NCBI GenBank assembly: GCA_944381295.1
Contig: CALWKP010000271.1
Location: 1 to 9,067, forward strand
DNA length: 9,067 nt
Reading direction: 5' to 3'
Source: an uncultured Clostridia bacterium
GTDB lineage: Bacteria > Bacillota > Clostridia > Oscillospirales > Acutalibacteraceae
In this document: piece after piece, positions 1 through 6,218 of the stretch
Layout: the number at the start of each line of letters is the position of its first letter
Numbering within the stretch: position 1 is the first letter of the stretch
The notes under the pieces: generated by a model
Databases searched by the model: none
Told to the model about the DNA's origin: nothing
The model's input: only the letters and a program-made list of their open reading frames with translations
Made by a program: the position numbers and the translations under genes

Positions 1-63
1 GATTATCCCAAAGGGGAAAACTACGCTGACCGTGTCAAAAAAGCTCATGGATTCCCCCAATGA
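1..63. other. Window-edge fragment, coding strand undecided
   Basis: Two mutually exclusive readings are open here. On the plus strand, frame 1 reads DYPKGENYADRVKKAHGFPQ and then TGA at 61-63. This looks like the hydrophilic C-terminus of a gene entering from the left and would converge on the HELGH gene. On the minus strand, an ATG at 46-48 preceded by GGGGGA begins MSFFDTVSVVFPFGII and runs off the window. That would be a downstream partner of the HELGH gene, 36 bp after its stop. I recognise neither peptide. Sequence to the left of the window would settle it. Confidence 0.35.
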
Positions 64-84
64 TACATGTAAAATGTCTGTGAT

Positions 85-738
85 CTATTTTTCCTCGAGA
101 ATCGTTGCGCACTGCACTTCCGGATTATCCACCAGTTCCAATTCGATATGCAGATGATCAAATAGAACCCCTGCGTTTGATAAATTTTCCAGGCAGAAAT
201 GAAGGATATCTTGCGAACATTCAGCAGAAATATCTCCGTGGTATTTTTGGACGGAATCCGTCCGTGCAGCGGAAATTCCGATTTCGCTTAATACTTCCCA
301 GAAATTGCTTTCAGATTGCATGGCTTCCATCACGCAAGCCAGCTGAAAATACCCATACATTGCTACCGTTTGCATAGCTTCACGATTCCATATCGATTGA
401 AAAAATGTGACAAAATCGCTGTCAAGCGGTACTGGAGACGGAATATTTTCAAGGACGCTTGTGATCTTCTTTTCTAATTTCACCAAATTTCCGTCATGAT
501 CTGAAATTCTCCAATAGGCGACTGCAAACCTGTTTGCATAAAGTTCTTCTTGAACAGGAGTCATAGGAATTTTTCGGTAAGATACCAGGCAATGCCCTAA
601 TTCGTGGATGATATTAAACCAGTGGAAATAGAGGTCGAAGTAAAACTGGATATTTTCCTTTCCAAATAGTTGAGAAAAATTCTGCTGTTGATTCTGTGTG
701 CCGGTTTCATATTTTCCAGAAATAATTTTATACCGCAT
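85..738 (-). CDS. HELGH-motif putative zinc metallopeptidase (ImmA/IrrE-like)
   Basis: A 217-residue protein. The zincin motif HELGH is at residues 45-49, with E46 the expected catalytic base and H45/H49 the expected zinc ligands. About 15 residues later comes EELYANRFA (64-72). That spacing and the Glu followed by AN.FA resemble the third-ligand helix of ImmA/IrrE-type (M78/DUF955) peptidases, so Glu64 or Glu65 would complete the site. The remaining ~140 residues resemble nothing I know. There is no signal peptide or membrane segment, so it is probably cytosolic. The start is supported by AAGGGGAAG upstream of the ATG. ImmA-type proteases commonly cleave a repressor encoded next door, but no helix-turn-helix gene is visible in the window. 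It lies beyond the feo terminator; I see no convincing promoter of its own. The zincin motif is clear, the family assignment is tentative. Confidence 0.6.
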   Translation of the reverse strand: MRYKIISGKYETGTQNQQQNFSQLFGKENIQFYFDLYFHWFNIIHELGHCLVSYRKIPMTPVQEELYANRFAVAYWRISDHDGNLVKLEKKITSVLENIPSPVPLDSDFVTFFQSIWNREAMQTVAMYGYFQLACVMEAMQSESNFWEVLSEIGISAARTDSVQKYHGDISAECSQDILHFCLENLSNAGVLFDHLHIELELVDNPEVQCATILEEK

Positions 739-799
739 ATCTGGTCTTCCCCTTTATCCTGAAAATTCGATCGGGATGTTTGGACGCCGCCCGCGATAC

Positions 800-842
800 A
801 AAACTTTCATCTTGTCTTTAAAAAGAACAGGATGAAAGTTTT
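800..842 (-). terminator. Rho-independent terminator of the feo operon
   Basis: Positions 800-815 pair with 827-842 to form a 16-bp stem with one G-T wobble (T812-G830) and an 11-nt AT-rich loop (816-826). Read on the minus strand, the stem is followed by GTTTTG, and it lies about 50 bp after the stop of the Cys-rich Feo gene. The stem is AT-rich with a short T-run, so termination may be partial and may let some transcript reach the HELGH gene downstream. It is nearly symmetrical and also has T's on the plus-strand side. Confidence 0.75.
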
Positions 843-891
843 TGTGGGTTTAAAACCATGTTTATTTTTGTGGGAATTGCAAAACGTCAGT

Positions 892-1062
892 CTACCGACG
901 CTTTTTTCGATTATTGGAAAGATCGCTGCAAGAATTCGGACAATTTTTCGCGCAGGAAGCGCAGTTGCCGCAGCATCCGGTCCCTTGGCGGCGAAGAAAC
1001 CGCACCGCGAGAATCACCAGGAAAAGGATGACAGCAAGTAAAAGATAGTCCTGGATCTGCAT
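892..1062 (-). CDS. FeoB-associated Cys-rich membrane protein
   Basis: A 56-residue protein starting at the ATG at 1060-1062, with a strong AAGGAGG that sits over the feoB stop codon; the gap to feoB is 12 bp. Residues 5-20 form one hydrophobic membrane span (YLLLAVILFLVILAV), followed by basic RFLRR. A Cys cluster then follows (C30, C31, C34, C37, C41, C45; pattern CCGNCASCAKNC), and the tail is basic, RKKRR. This matches the FeoB-associated Cys-rich membrane protein family (Pfam FeoB_associated), which follows feoB in many Firmicutes and is thought to assist Fe(II) transport, loosely analogous to FeoC. The cysteines could bind iron or sense redox state; that is inference. The basic residues after the span suggest that the Cys tail is cytoplasmic. 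It is certainly translated with feoB from one message. Confidence 0.9.
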   Translation of the reverse strand: MQIQDYLLLAVILFLVILAVRFLRRQGTGCCGNCASCAKNCPNSCSDLSNNRKKRR

Positions 1063-1074
1063 GGAAACGCCTCC

Positions 1075-3078
1075 TTAGAAAAAGAGGAGGCCGACCCGAT
1101 AGACCAGGAACGAAACGATCCAGGCGATACCGGTCTGCGCAATAACAACATACAAGGCGCTGGTAACGCTGCCCATTTCACGCTTGACCGCGCTGATCGC
1201 CGCAACACAGGGGGTGTACAGCAGAGTGAATACCAGGAAAGAACAGGCGGTCAAGGGAGTGAACATCGCGCTGAGCGCAGAGGGGAGCTGTGTGGCGCTG
1301 GTGCCAGTGAGCACAGCCAGGGTGCTCACAACAGCTTCTTTTGCGCTGAATCCGGTCATTAACGCGGTCGATACGCGCCAATCGGCAAAACCTAACGGAT
1401 AGAAGATCGGAGAAATATAATAGCCAATCATCGCAAGGATACTCTGAGAACTATCCTGTACTACATTGAGACGGGTATCGAAGCTTTGCAGGAACCAGAT
1501 GATCAGGGTCGCAATAAAAATCACGGTGAACGCACGAGTCAGGAAGTCCTTGGCTTTATCCCACATCAATAAGACGACACTTTTTGCACTTGGGAATCGG
1601 TAATTCGGAAGCTCCATTACAAAAGGCACCGGCTTCCCTTTAAAGGCCGTGCGCTTGAGCAGGAGGCCGCACAGGATGCCGACGGCGATACCAAAAAGAT
1701 ATAAAAGGATCATCACAACCGCGGTGTTTTCAGGGAAAAAGGTCATCGCAAACACCGAGTAGATCGGAAGCTTGGCGCTGCAGCTCATGAACGGTGTCAG
1801 CAGAATGGTCATCTTCCGGTCACGTTCGCTGGAGAGCGTGCGGGTGGCCATGATGGCAGGAACAGAACAGCCAAACCCGATCAGCATTGGGACAAAGCTG
1901 CGCCCGGAAAGGCCGATTTTCCGCAGAAGTTTGTCCATGACAAAGGCGACGCGCGCCATATAGCCGCTGTCCTCCAAAATAGACAGGAAAAAGAATAAGA
2001 CGACAATAGTCGGCAAAAAGGACAGCACACTTCCGACGCCGGCAAAAATCCCGTCGATCACCATGGAGTGAACAACAGCATTGATCCCATAGGCGAGCAG
2101 GGCACTGCTGACGGCTTCGGTGACAAAATCGATTCCCATTGTCAGCAGGGAGTTGAGCGCATTTCCAATCACGCCGAACGTCAGCCAGAATACCAGCATC
2201 ATAATCAGCAGGAAAATTGGAATCGCAAAAAATTTGTGTGTCAGAACGCTGTCAATTTTGACGCTGCGCAGATAGCCTTTGGATTCCCCGTTTTTGACAA
2301 CAGCATCCGCACAGAGCCGTTCAATGAAGGTGTACCGCATGTCCGCGAGGGCAGCTTCCCGATCGGTCCCCAAATCGTGTTCCATTTCAGAGACGCTGTG
2401 TTCTACCATGTCTTTTTCGTTGTCAGAGAGTTTCAGGGCTTTCATCATCGGTTCGTCGCCCTCAACAAGTTTGGTGGCGGCAAACCTTGCCGGGACACCG
2501 ATCCGTTCCGCATGGTCCTCTACCAAATGGGCGATCGCGTGGATGGCACGATGGACGGCTCCCGAACAAAAGTCTTGTCTTCTGGGAGGCTGTTTTGCCT
2601 CAGCGGTAGAGATCACCATACGAATGAGTTCTTCTACGCCTTCGTTTTTACTGGCGGAAATCGGGATCACAGGGACACCGATTTCCTTTTGCAGTTTTGC
2701 GATATCGATGGTACCGCCGTTCGCCCGGACTTCATCCATCATATTCAAGGCGATTACCATAGGCAATCCTAATTCAATGAGCTGCAAACTCAGATACAGG
2801 TTGCGTTCAATATTGGTCGCGTCAATGATATTGATAATCCCATCGGGATTTTCGTTCAGAAGAAAATCCCTGGTGACGATTTCCTCATTGGTATAAGGGG
2901 AAAGCGAATAAATCCCGGGCAAATCGACGACCTGCACCTCTTTGTGGCCGCGGACAATACCAGTTTTCTGTTCGACTGTGACGCCGGGGAAATTGCCTAC
3001 GTGCTGGTTGGAGCCGGTTAACTGGTTGAACAGCGTCGTTTTCCCGCAATTTTGATTCCCTGCTAAAGCGAGTATCAT
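1075..3078 (-). CDS. feoB: Ferrous iron transport protein B
   Basis: The Fe(II) importer of the cytoplasmic membrane, 667 residues from the chosen start. The N-terminal G domain carries G1 (GNQNCGKT, 7-14), G2 Thr34 in GVTVE, G3 DLPG (52-55), G4 NMMD (112-115) and G5 SAS (141-143). A helical GDI-like linker follows (about 165-270). The C-terminal membrane part begins near residue 281 and contains the two Gate regions, with the conserved Cys in GFGCSVPA (C404) and in YTPC (C624). Length and motif order are those of a complete FeoB. The start at 3076-3078 is preferred over the in-frame extension to 3114 because it places the G1 loop at the normal distance, has GAGGTG just upstream, and leaves a 4-bp gap after feoA; the extension would overlap feoA by 32 bp. 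Transcribed with feoA and the Cys-rich protein. Confidence 0.97.
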   Translation of the reverse strand: MILALAGNQNCGKTTLFNQLTGSNQHVGNFPGVTVEQKTGIVRGHKEVQVVDLPGIYSLSPYTNEEIVTRDFLLNENPDGIINIIDATNIERNLYLSLQLIELGLPMVIALNMMDEVRANGGTIDIAKLQKEIGVPVIPISASKNEGVEELIRMVISTAEAKQPPRRQDFCSGAVHRAIHAIAHLVEDHAERIGVPARFAATKLVEGDEPMMKALKLSDNEKDMVEHSVSEMEHDLGTDREAALADMRYTFIERLCADAVVKNGESKGYLRSVKIDSVLTHKFFAIPIFLLIMMLVFWLTFGVIGNALNSLLTMGIDFVTEAVSSALLAYGINAVVHSMVIDGIFAGVGSVLSFLPTIVVLFFFLSILEDSGYMARVAFVMDKLLRKIGLSGRSFVPMLIGFGCSVPAIMATRTLSSERDRKMTILLTPFMSCSAKLPIYSVFAMTFFPENTAVVMILLYLFGIAVGILCGLLLKRTAFKGKPVPFVMELPNYRFPSAKSVVLLMWDKAKDFLTRAFTVIFIATLIIWFLQSFDTRLNVVQDSSQSILAMIGYYISPIFYPLGFADWRVSTALMTGFSAKEAVVSTLAVLTGTSATQLPSALSAMFTPLTACSFLVFTLLYTPCVAAISAVKREMGSVTSALYVVIAQTGIAWIVSFLVYRVGLLFF

Positions 3079-3082
3079 ACCG

Positions 3083-3307
3083 TTACACCTCTTCAACCTC
3101 AATTTCTTTCGCATCCTGAATGCGCAGGGTCAATTCATACCCCCGCAGATTCACCTCAATGGGGTCTCCCATAGGAGCAACTTTACGGATCATTACCTGA
3201 GTACGCGGAGTAAGTCCCATATCCAGCAACCTTCGCCGGAGCGCACCTTGACCATTGACTGCAATAATTTTTGATTTTTGTCCTATTTTGAGTTGATTTA
3301 ATGTCAT
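3083..3307 (-). CDS. feoA: Ferrous iron transport protein A
   Basis: A 74-residue cytosolic SH3-like protein that works with FeoB; its precise role (GTPase modulation or complex assembly) is unsettled for the family. Visible family features are the opening MTLNQLKIGQKSKI, the central RRRLLDMGLTPRTQV (24-38), and the closing strand segment VNLRGYELTLRIQDAKEIEV, typical of FeoA. The ATG at 3305-3307 gives the standard FeoA length and has AAGGA about 10 bases upstream. An upstream in-frame TTG at 3388 would add 27 unrelated residues and lies inside the -35 box of the promoter, so it is rejected. First gene of the feo operon; feoB starts 4 bp after its stop. Confidence 0.95.
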   Translation of the reverse strand: MTLNQLKIGQKSKIIAVNGQGALRRRLLDMGLTPRTQVMIRKVAPMGDPIEVNLRGYELTLRIQDAKEIEVEEV

Positions 3308-3358
3308 AAAAACAGGGTCCTTCCCATCCAGATTTCTTTCGGCGGATGTTCTGTAAAC

Positions 3359-3388
3359 AGTGTAGCTTTTCGGGGTGTTATTTGTCAA
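3359..3388 (-). promoter_or_regulatory. feo operon promoter
   Basis: On the minus strand a perfect -35 TTGACA (3383-3388) is followed by an 18-bp spacer and a -10 TACACT (3359-3364; 4 of 6 consensus). The predicted start is near 3352, giving a leader of about 45 nt to the feoA ATG. A short palindrome CTGTAAACAG (3351-3360) overlaps the downstream edge of the -10 and could be an operator. I see no clear classical Fur 7-1-7 box. No terminator is visible between the PII gene and this promoter, so some readthrough from the upstream operon is possible. Confidence 0.6.
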
Positions 3389-3425
3389 TAGACAGGAACA
3401 ATTTGATCGAAGATAGAGAGGGAAG

Positions 3426-4103
3426 TCAGATTCCCATAAGGCCGTCTACGGGCAGGGACAAAAGGATCCCTTTTGCTTCAGTTTTTATGCCGGCTGCTGC
3501 GTTGACAGCTTGCAGAATCCCCTGCTTGTTTTCACGGCTTGTCAGGATTGCAACCACTTCCTTTTCGGGCTGGATCGTAATACCAAGAAAATGTTCCATT
3601 TCTCCGGTGCCTACGCCCCGGGCATGAAGGACCGTACCGCCGGTAGCGCCTTCCTTTTTTGCAGCATCCATGACCAGATCGGTATAGCCCTGATTTACTA
3701 CGGCGACAATCAAATGATGTTGTACGCAATTTTCCACTTTTGTCACTTCACTTTCTAATGCACAATTTTGTTTCTGAGAGAGCATATGACAGATAAATCC
3801 GCTGACTCCGGAAAGCGGTATTGTAAAAATAATACCGCTTCCAGGCTTTTTCATATGCATTTTTTCAGCGATAAAAGGCATTAACCGATCCGCTTTCACC
3901 TCAGGGACAACACAGATAAAGATATCTTTTTCTGTTTCGCCCAGACCAAAGTAATCCAGAATTTCGGAACTGGCAGTGCCAAGTCCTAAAAAGATAACTT
4001 GTACAGGAAGATGTTCTTCCTGAAGAATGGCGGAAATTTTTTGTCCGTTTCCGCGGTCCACAATTGCCACCATCAGTTTGACGATGGGGTTGCGACTATC
4101 CAT
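3426..4103 (-). CDS. Tandem double-domain PII-like regulator
   Basis: A 225-residue soluble protein made of two GlnB/PII-like domains (about 5-105 and 128-225). The halves align by eye: LMVAIVDRGN (9-18) with LIVAVVNQGY (131-140); FLGLG (38-42) with ARGVG (161-165); EKDIFICVV (58-66) with EKEVVAILT (180-188); and the endings FTIPLSGVSGF and LSLPVDGLMGI. Domain 1 keeps a B-loop-like GSGIIF (88-93); domain 2 has AKGILL (210-215). The T-loop regions are short and lack the uridylylated Tyr51 context of GlnB, so GlnD-type modification is unlikely. Ordinary PII proteins are ~112 residues and trimeric, so this is about double length. The ATG at 4101-4103, with GAGGAGG 9 bases upstream, overlaps the end of the DUF1538 gene by 8 bp, implying coupled translation. 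By analogy with AmtB-GlnK it probably senses a nucleotide or metabolite and gates the DUF1538 protein; that is inference. Confidence 0.8.
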   Translation of the reverse strand: MDSRNPIVKLMVAIVDRGNGQKISAILQEEHLPVQVIFLGLGTASSEILDYFGLGETEKDIFICVVPEVKADRLMPFIAEKMHMKKPGSGIIFTIPLSGVSGFICHMLSQKQNCALESEVTKVENCVQHHLIVAVVNQGYTDLVMDAAKKEGATGGTVLHARGVGTGEMEHFLGITIQPEKEVVAILTSRENKQGILQAVNAAAGIKTEAKGILLSLPVDGLMGI

Positions 4104-5628
4104 TGGTATTTTCCTCCTCATACACAACGATCTGGTCATCCAACCGATTGATCTCAGGAGCTTCCTGAACAGCAGCGGCGGAAGATTTTTTCTTGTAGAA
4201 CAAGCCTAAAAGCTGGATGGTAATCAGTGGAGTCATAGCGACCATGGCGACGACGCCAAACGCATCGGTTAAAATATTCCCACCAAGAGATTCACAGGCA
4301 CCCATAGCGAAAGGCAGTAAAAAGGTAGCGGTCATAGGACCACTGGCGACACCGCCGGAGTCAAAAGCGATACCGGTAAAGATCGGCGGAGTGCTAAAGG
4401 TAAGGGCGATAGCGACCAGATATCCGGGGACAATGATCCAGAAGATCGAAATCCCGGTGAGAACTCTGAGCATCGAGAAACCAAGAGAAGCCGCAACGCC
4501 AATGGATAGACTGCGCTGCATGGCTTTCTGGGAGATTGCACCGTCAGAGACTTCTTCCACTTGTTTGTTAAGTACATGCACAGCAGGCTCCGCAACAACG
4601 ATGTAATATCCGATCAGCATTCCAAGAGGAATCAAAGCCCAGGAATAACCGTTTTCGACAAGTTGAGTGCCGATGAAATAGCCGGCAGGCATAAAGCCAA
4701 TATTAGCGCCGGTGAGGAAGAGGACCAGGCCTAAAAGCGTATAGACAAAACCAATACCAATTTTGATGATCTGCCGTTTAAGAAAGCGGCGGGTCAAGAG
4801 CTGGAATACGACAAAGAACAGGACAATAGGCACCAAAGCAAGCGAAACTTCCTGGAAGTAATCCGGAAAACCCTCGGCGAATTGGATCGCAACGTCCTGA
4901 GTGGTAAAAACGGTAGGGATCGATACCGGTTCATAATTGGCAGAAGAAGGATTATAACAGATTCCCAGAATTAATACGGCAAGGATAGGACCCACGCTGC
5001 ACAGGGCAACCAGACCGAAACTGTCTTCCTGGGAACTTTTATCGATACGCAGGGCAGCGAGACCGAGACCCATGGACATAATAAATGGTACGGTGATAGG
5101 GCCGGTAGTGACGCCACCGGAATCAAAGGCAATCGAAACAAAATCGTTGGGGGAAAAAATAGAGAGAAGGAAAACCGCGGCATAGCAGATCAACAGCATG
5201 TAAGAAAGCCGGATGCGGAACAAAGTGCGCAGCACGGCAAAGACAAGGAACAATCCGACGCCAGCCGCGACGGTCAGAATCAGTACGATATTGGGAATGG
5301 AGGGAATCTGATTTGCGAGTACGGTCAAATCCGGTTCAGCAATGGTGATGATTATCCCCATAACCAGGGAAACGAGGATGGCAAGCCAAAGCTTTTTGGA
5401 TTTGGTCAGCTGGACGCCAATCCCTTCGCCCATAGGCATCATGGATATATCGGCGCCGAGAGAAAATAAGCCCATGCCGACAATCAGCATACAGGCTCCG
5501 GTCAAAAAGAGCATGATCGTTCCGATCGGCATCGGAGCCAGCGTAACGCTCAGTATGAGAACGATCGCTGTGATGGGAAGCACCGAACTCAAGGCTTCCC
5601 GGGTTTTTTCTTTTAAGTTTTTGTTCAT
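4096..5628 (-). CDS. DUF1538 multi-pass membrane protein, putative transporter
   Basis: A 510-residue polytopic membrane protein with roughly 12 or more hydrophobic segments and a hydrophilic acidic C-tail (about 479-510). It is an internal duplication. GMGLFSLGADISMMPMG (51-67) matches GLVLFLTGANIGFMPAG (300-316). AEP at 97-99 matches AEP at 346-348. IAFDSGGVTTGPIT (166-179) matches IAFDSGGVASGPMT (420-433). The period is about 250 residues. The paired AEP and AFDSGG...GP motifs, with acidic residues inside membrane segments, look like substrate or ion sites. This is the DUF1538 family, whose function I do not know. The ATG at 5626-5628 is preceded by AGAGGTG and leads straight into MNKNLKEKTREALSSVLPIT; the in-frame extension to 5904 crosses the promoter and the next gene and is rejected. 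Co-transcribed with the PII-like gene, which suggests a PII-regulated transporter of unknown substrate. Confidence 0.85.
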   Translation of the reverse strand: MNKNLKEKTREALSSVLPITAIVLILSVTLAPMPIGTIMLFLTGACMLIVGMGLFSLGADISMMPMGEGIGVQLTKSKKLWLAILVSLVMGIIITIAEPDLTVLANQIPSIPNIVLILTVAAGVGLFLVFAVLRTLFRIRLSYMLLICYAAVFLLSIFSPNDFVSIAFDSGGVTTGPITVPFIMSMGLGLAALRIDKSSQEDSFGLVALCSVGPILAVLILGICYNPSSANYEPVSIPTVFTTQDVAIQFAEGFPDYFQEVSLALVPIVLFFVVFQLLTRRFLKRQIIKIGIGFVYTLLGLVLFLTGANIGFMPAGYFIGTQLVENGYSWALIPLGMLIGYYIVVAEPAVHVLNKQVEEVSDGAISQKAMQRSLSIGVAASLGFSMLRVLTGISIFWIIVPGYLVAIALTFSTPPIFTGIAFDSGGVASGPMTATFLLPFAMGACESLGGNILTDAFGVVAMVAMTPLITIQLLGLFYKKKSSAAAVQEAPEINRLDDQIVVYEEENTNG

Positions 5629-5770
5629 CCATGCACCTCTCAATCTGTATTTTGGAAAGAATGTTTTCGGTAATATGTAAAGCGGATTGGCGTTCCGGAC
5701 AGATAGATTGCCGGGAAGCGTTGACCGCAGGAAAGCTTTGTTGTTTGGAGAGTAGGAAAGCCCCCAGAAA

Positions 5771-5779
5771 ATTATAACA
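5771..5779 (-). promoter_or_regulatory. Extended -10 promoter of the DUF1538-PII operon
   Basis: On the minus strand TGTTATAAT is a perfect extended -10 (TGn plus TATAAT). The position 17 bp upstream, where a -35 should be (5794-5799), reads CACTGT, which matches TTGACA at no position and instead lies in the centre of a palindrome. The start would be near 5764, leaving a leader of about 136 nt before the ATG at 5628. I recognise no known riboswitch in that leader. Confidence 0.6.
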
Positions 5780-5786
5780 CAATCCA

Positions 5787-5807
5787 GGGGACTACAGTGT
5801 AGTTCCC
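5787..5807. promoter_or_regulatory. 21-bp palindrome over the -35 site, candidate operator
   Basis: The core ACTACA-G-TGTAGT (5791-5803) is a perfect inverted repeat around the single base 5797. It extends outward with GGG/CCC on both sides (5787-5789 with 5805-5807), and only the 5790/5804 position breaks symmetry. It is centred on the expected -35 element of the DUF1538-PII promoter. It has no loop and no T-run, so it fits a dimeric regulator's binding site better than a terminator. The core TACA..TGTA is reminiscent of CopY/BlaI-type boxes, but those have a two-base centre. The regulator is unknown. Confidence 0.5.
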
Positions 5808-5851
5808 TCTGAATTTTTGCATAGTAGAAGCAGGAAAATATTGTATGCTGG

Positions 5852-6184
5852 TCAGTGGGTGTAATCCAGAAGCTGAATTTCCTCGCCAAGGTCATTTCGG
5901 ACAACCTCTTTCATTTCCTGAGCAAACGGACAGGGATATCCGATAGGGGTCCCCTTTTGGATGCAGGAGGCAAAAGCAATCGTATCGGCGCCTCTGCGGA
6001 CCAGCTCACGAGCGCGCAGGACAGCCTTTTTTCCGGGACATCCCCCGCAATTGGCAAATCCGACGATCTCGATTTCTTCCGGAATCCCGGAGAATGCTCC
6101 TGATTTTTCGCGGATCACCCGGAAATCTGCGGTTCCCGGACAAAAATCCTCTGTTTGCATGCAGCGTATGATCCCAACTTTCAT
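5852..6184 (-). CDS. CGGC-domain protein, putative metal binding
   Basis: A 110-residue soluble protein with the family-defining CGGC at 46-49 (FANCGGCPGKKA) and further cysteines at C8 (IIRC), C15 (FCPG), C74 (FASC) and C85 (PCPF), a pattern typical of the CGGC domain family (PF08821). The family is presumed to bind a metal or cluster through these cysteines; no reaction is established. The ATG at 6182-6184 has AAGGAGG 9 bases upstream; the longer in-frame reading to 6355 overlaps dinB and is rejected. It starts 34 bp after the dinB stop with no terminator between, so it is probably read from the dinB promoter. No sharp terminator is visible after its stop. Confidence 0.88.
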   Translation of the reverse strand: MKVGIIRCMQTEDFCPGTADFRVIREKSGAFSGIPEEIEIVGFANCGGCPGKKAVLRARELVRRGADTIAFASCIQKGTPIGYPCPFAQEMKEVVRNDLGEEIQLLDYTH

Positions 6185-6218
6185 GGCTGATTTCCTCCTT
6201 ATTGATGAATATGCAATC

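Noticed and set aside
2068..2896. Long plus-strand frames opposite feoB (and similar ones opposite dinB at 6681-7571)
   Set aside because: They are antisense shadows of genes with clear family motifs; no ribosome-binding sites and no recognisable domains.
3308..3388. Longer FeoA starting at TTG 3388
   Set aside because: Adds 27 residues absent from the family and starts inside the -35 box; the ATG at 3307 gives the normal length.
5629..5764. Riboswitch in the 136-nt leader of the DUF1538-PII operon
   Set aside because: I could find no convincing stem with terminator or known aptamer signature.
5629..5904. N-terminal extension of the DUF1538 reading frame to 5904
   Set aside because: It crosses the TATAAT promoter and palindrome and overlaps the CGGC gene; the extra residues show no membrane-protein character, and a good ribosome-binding site precedes the ATG at 5628.
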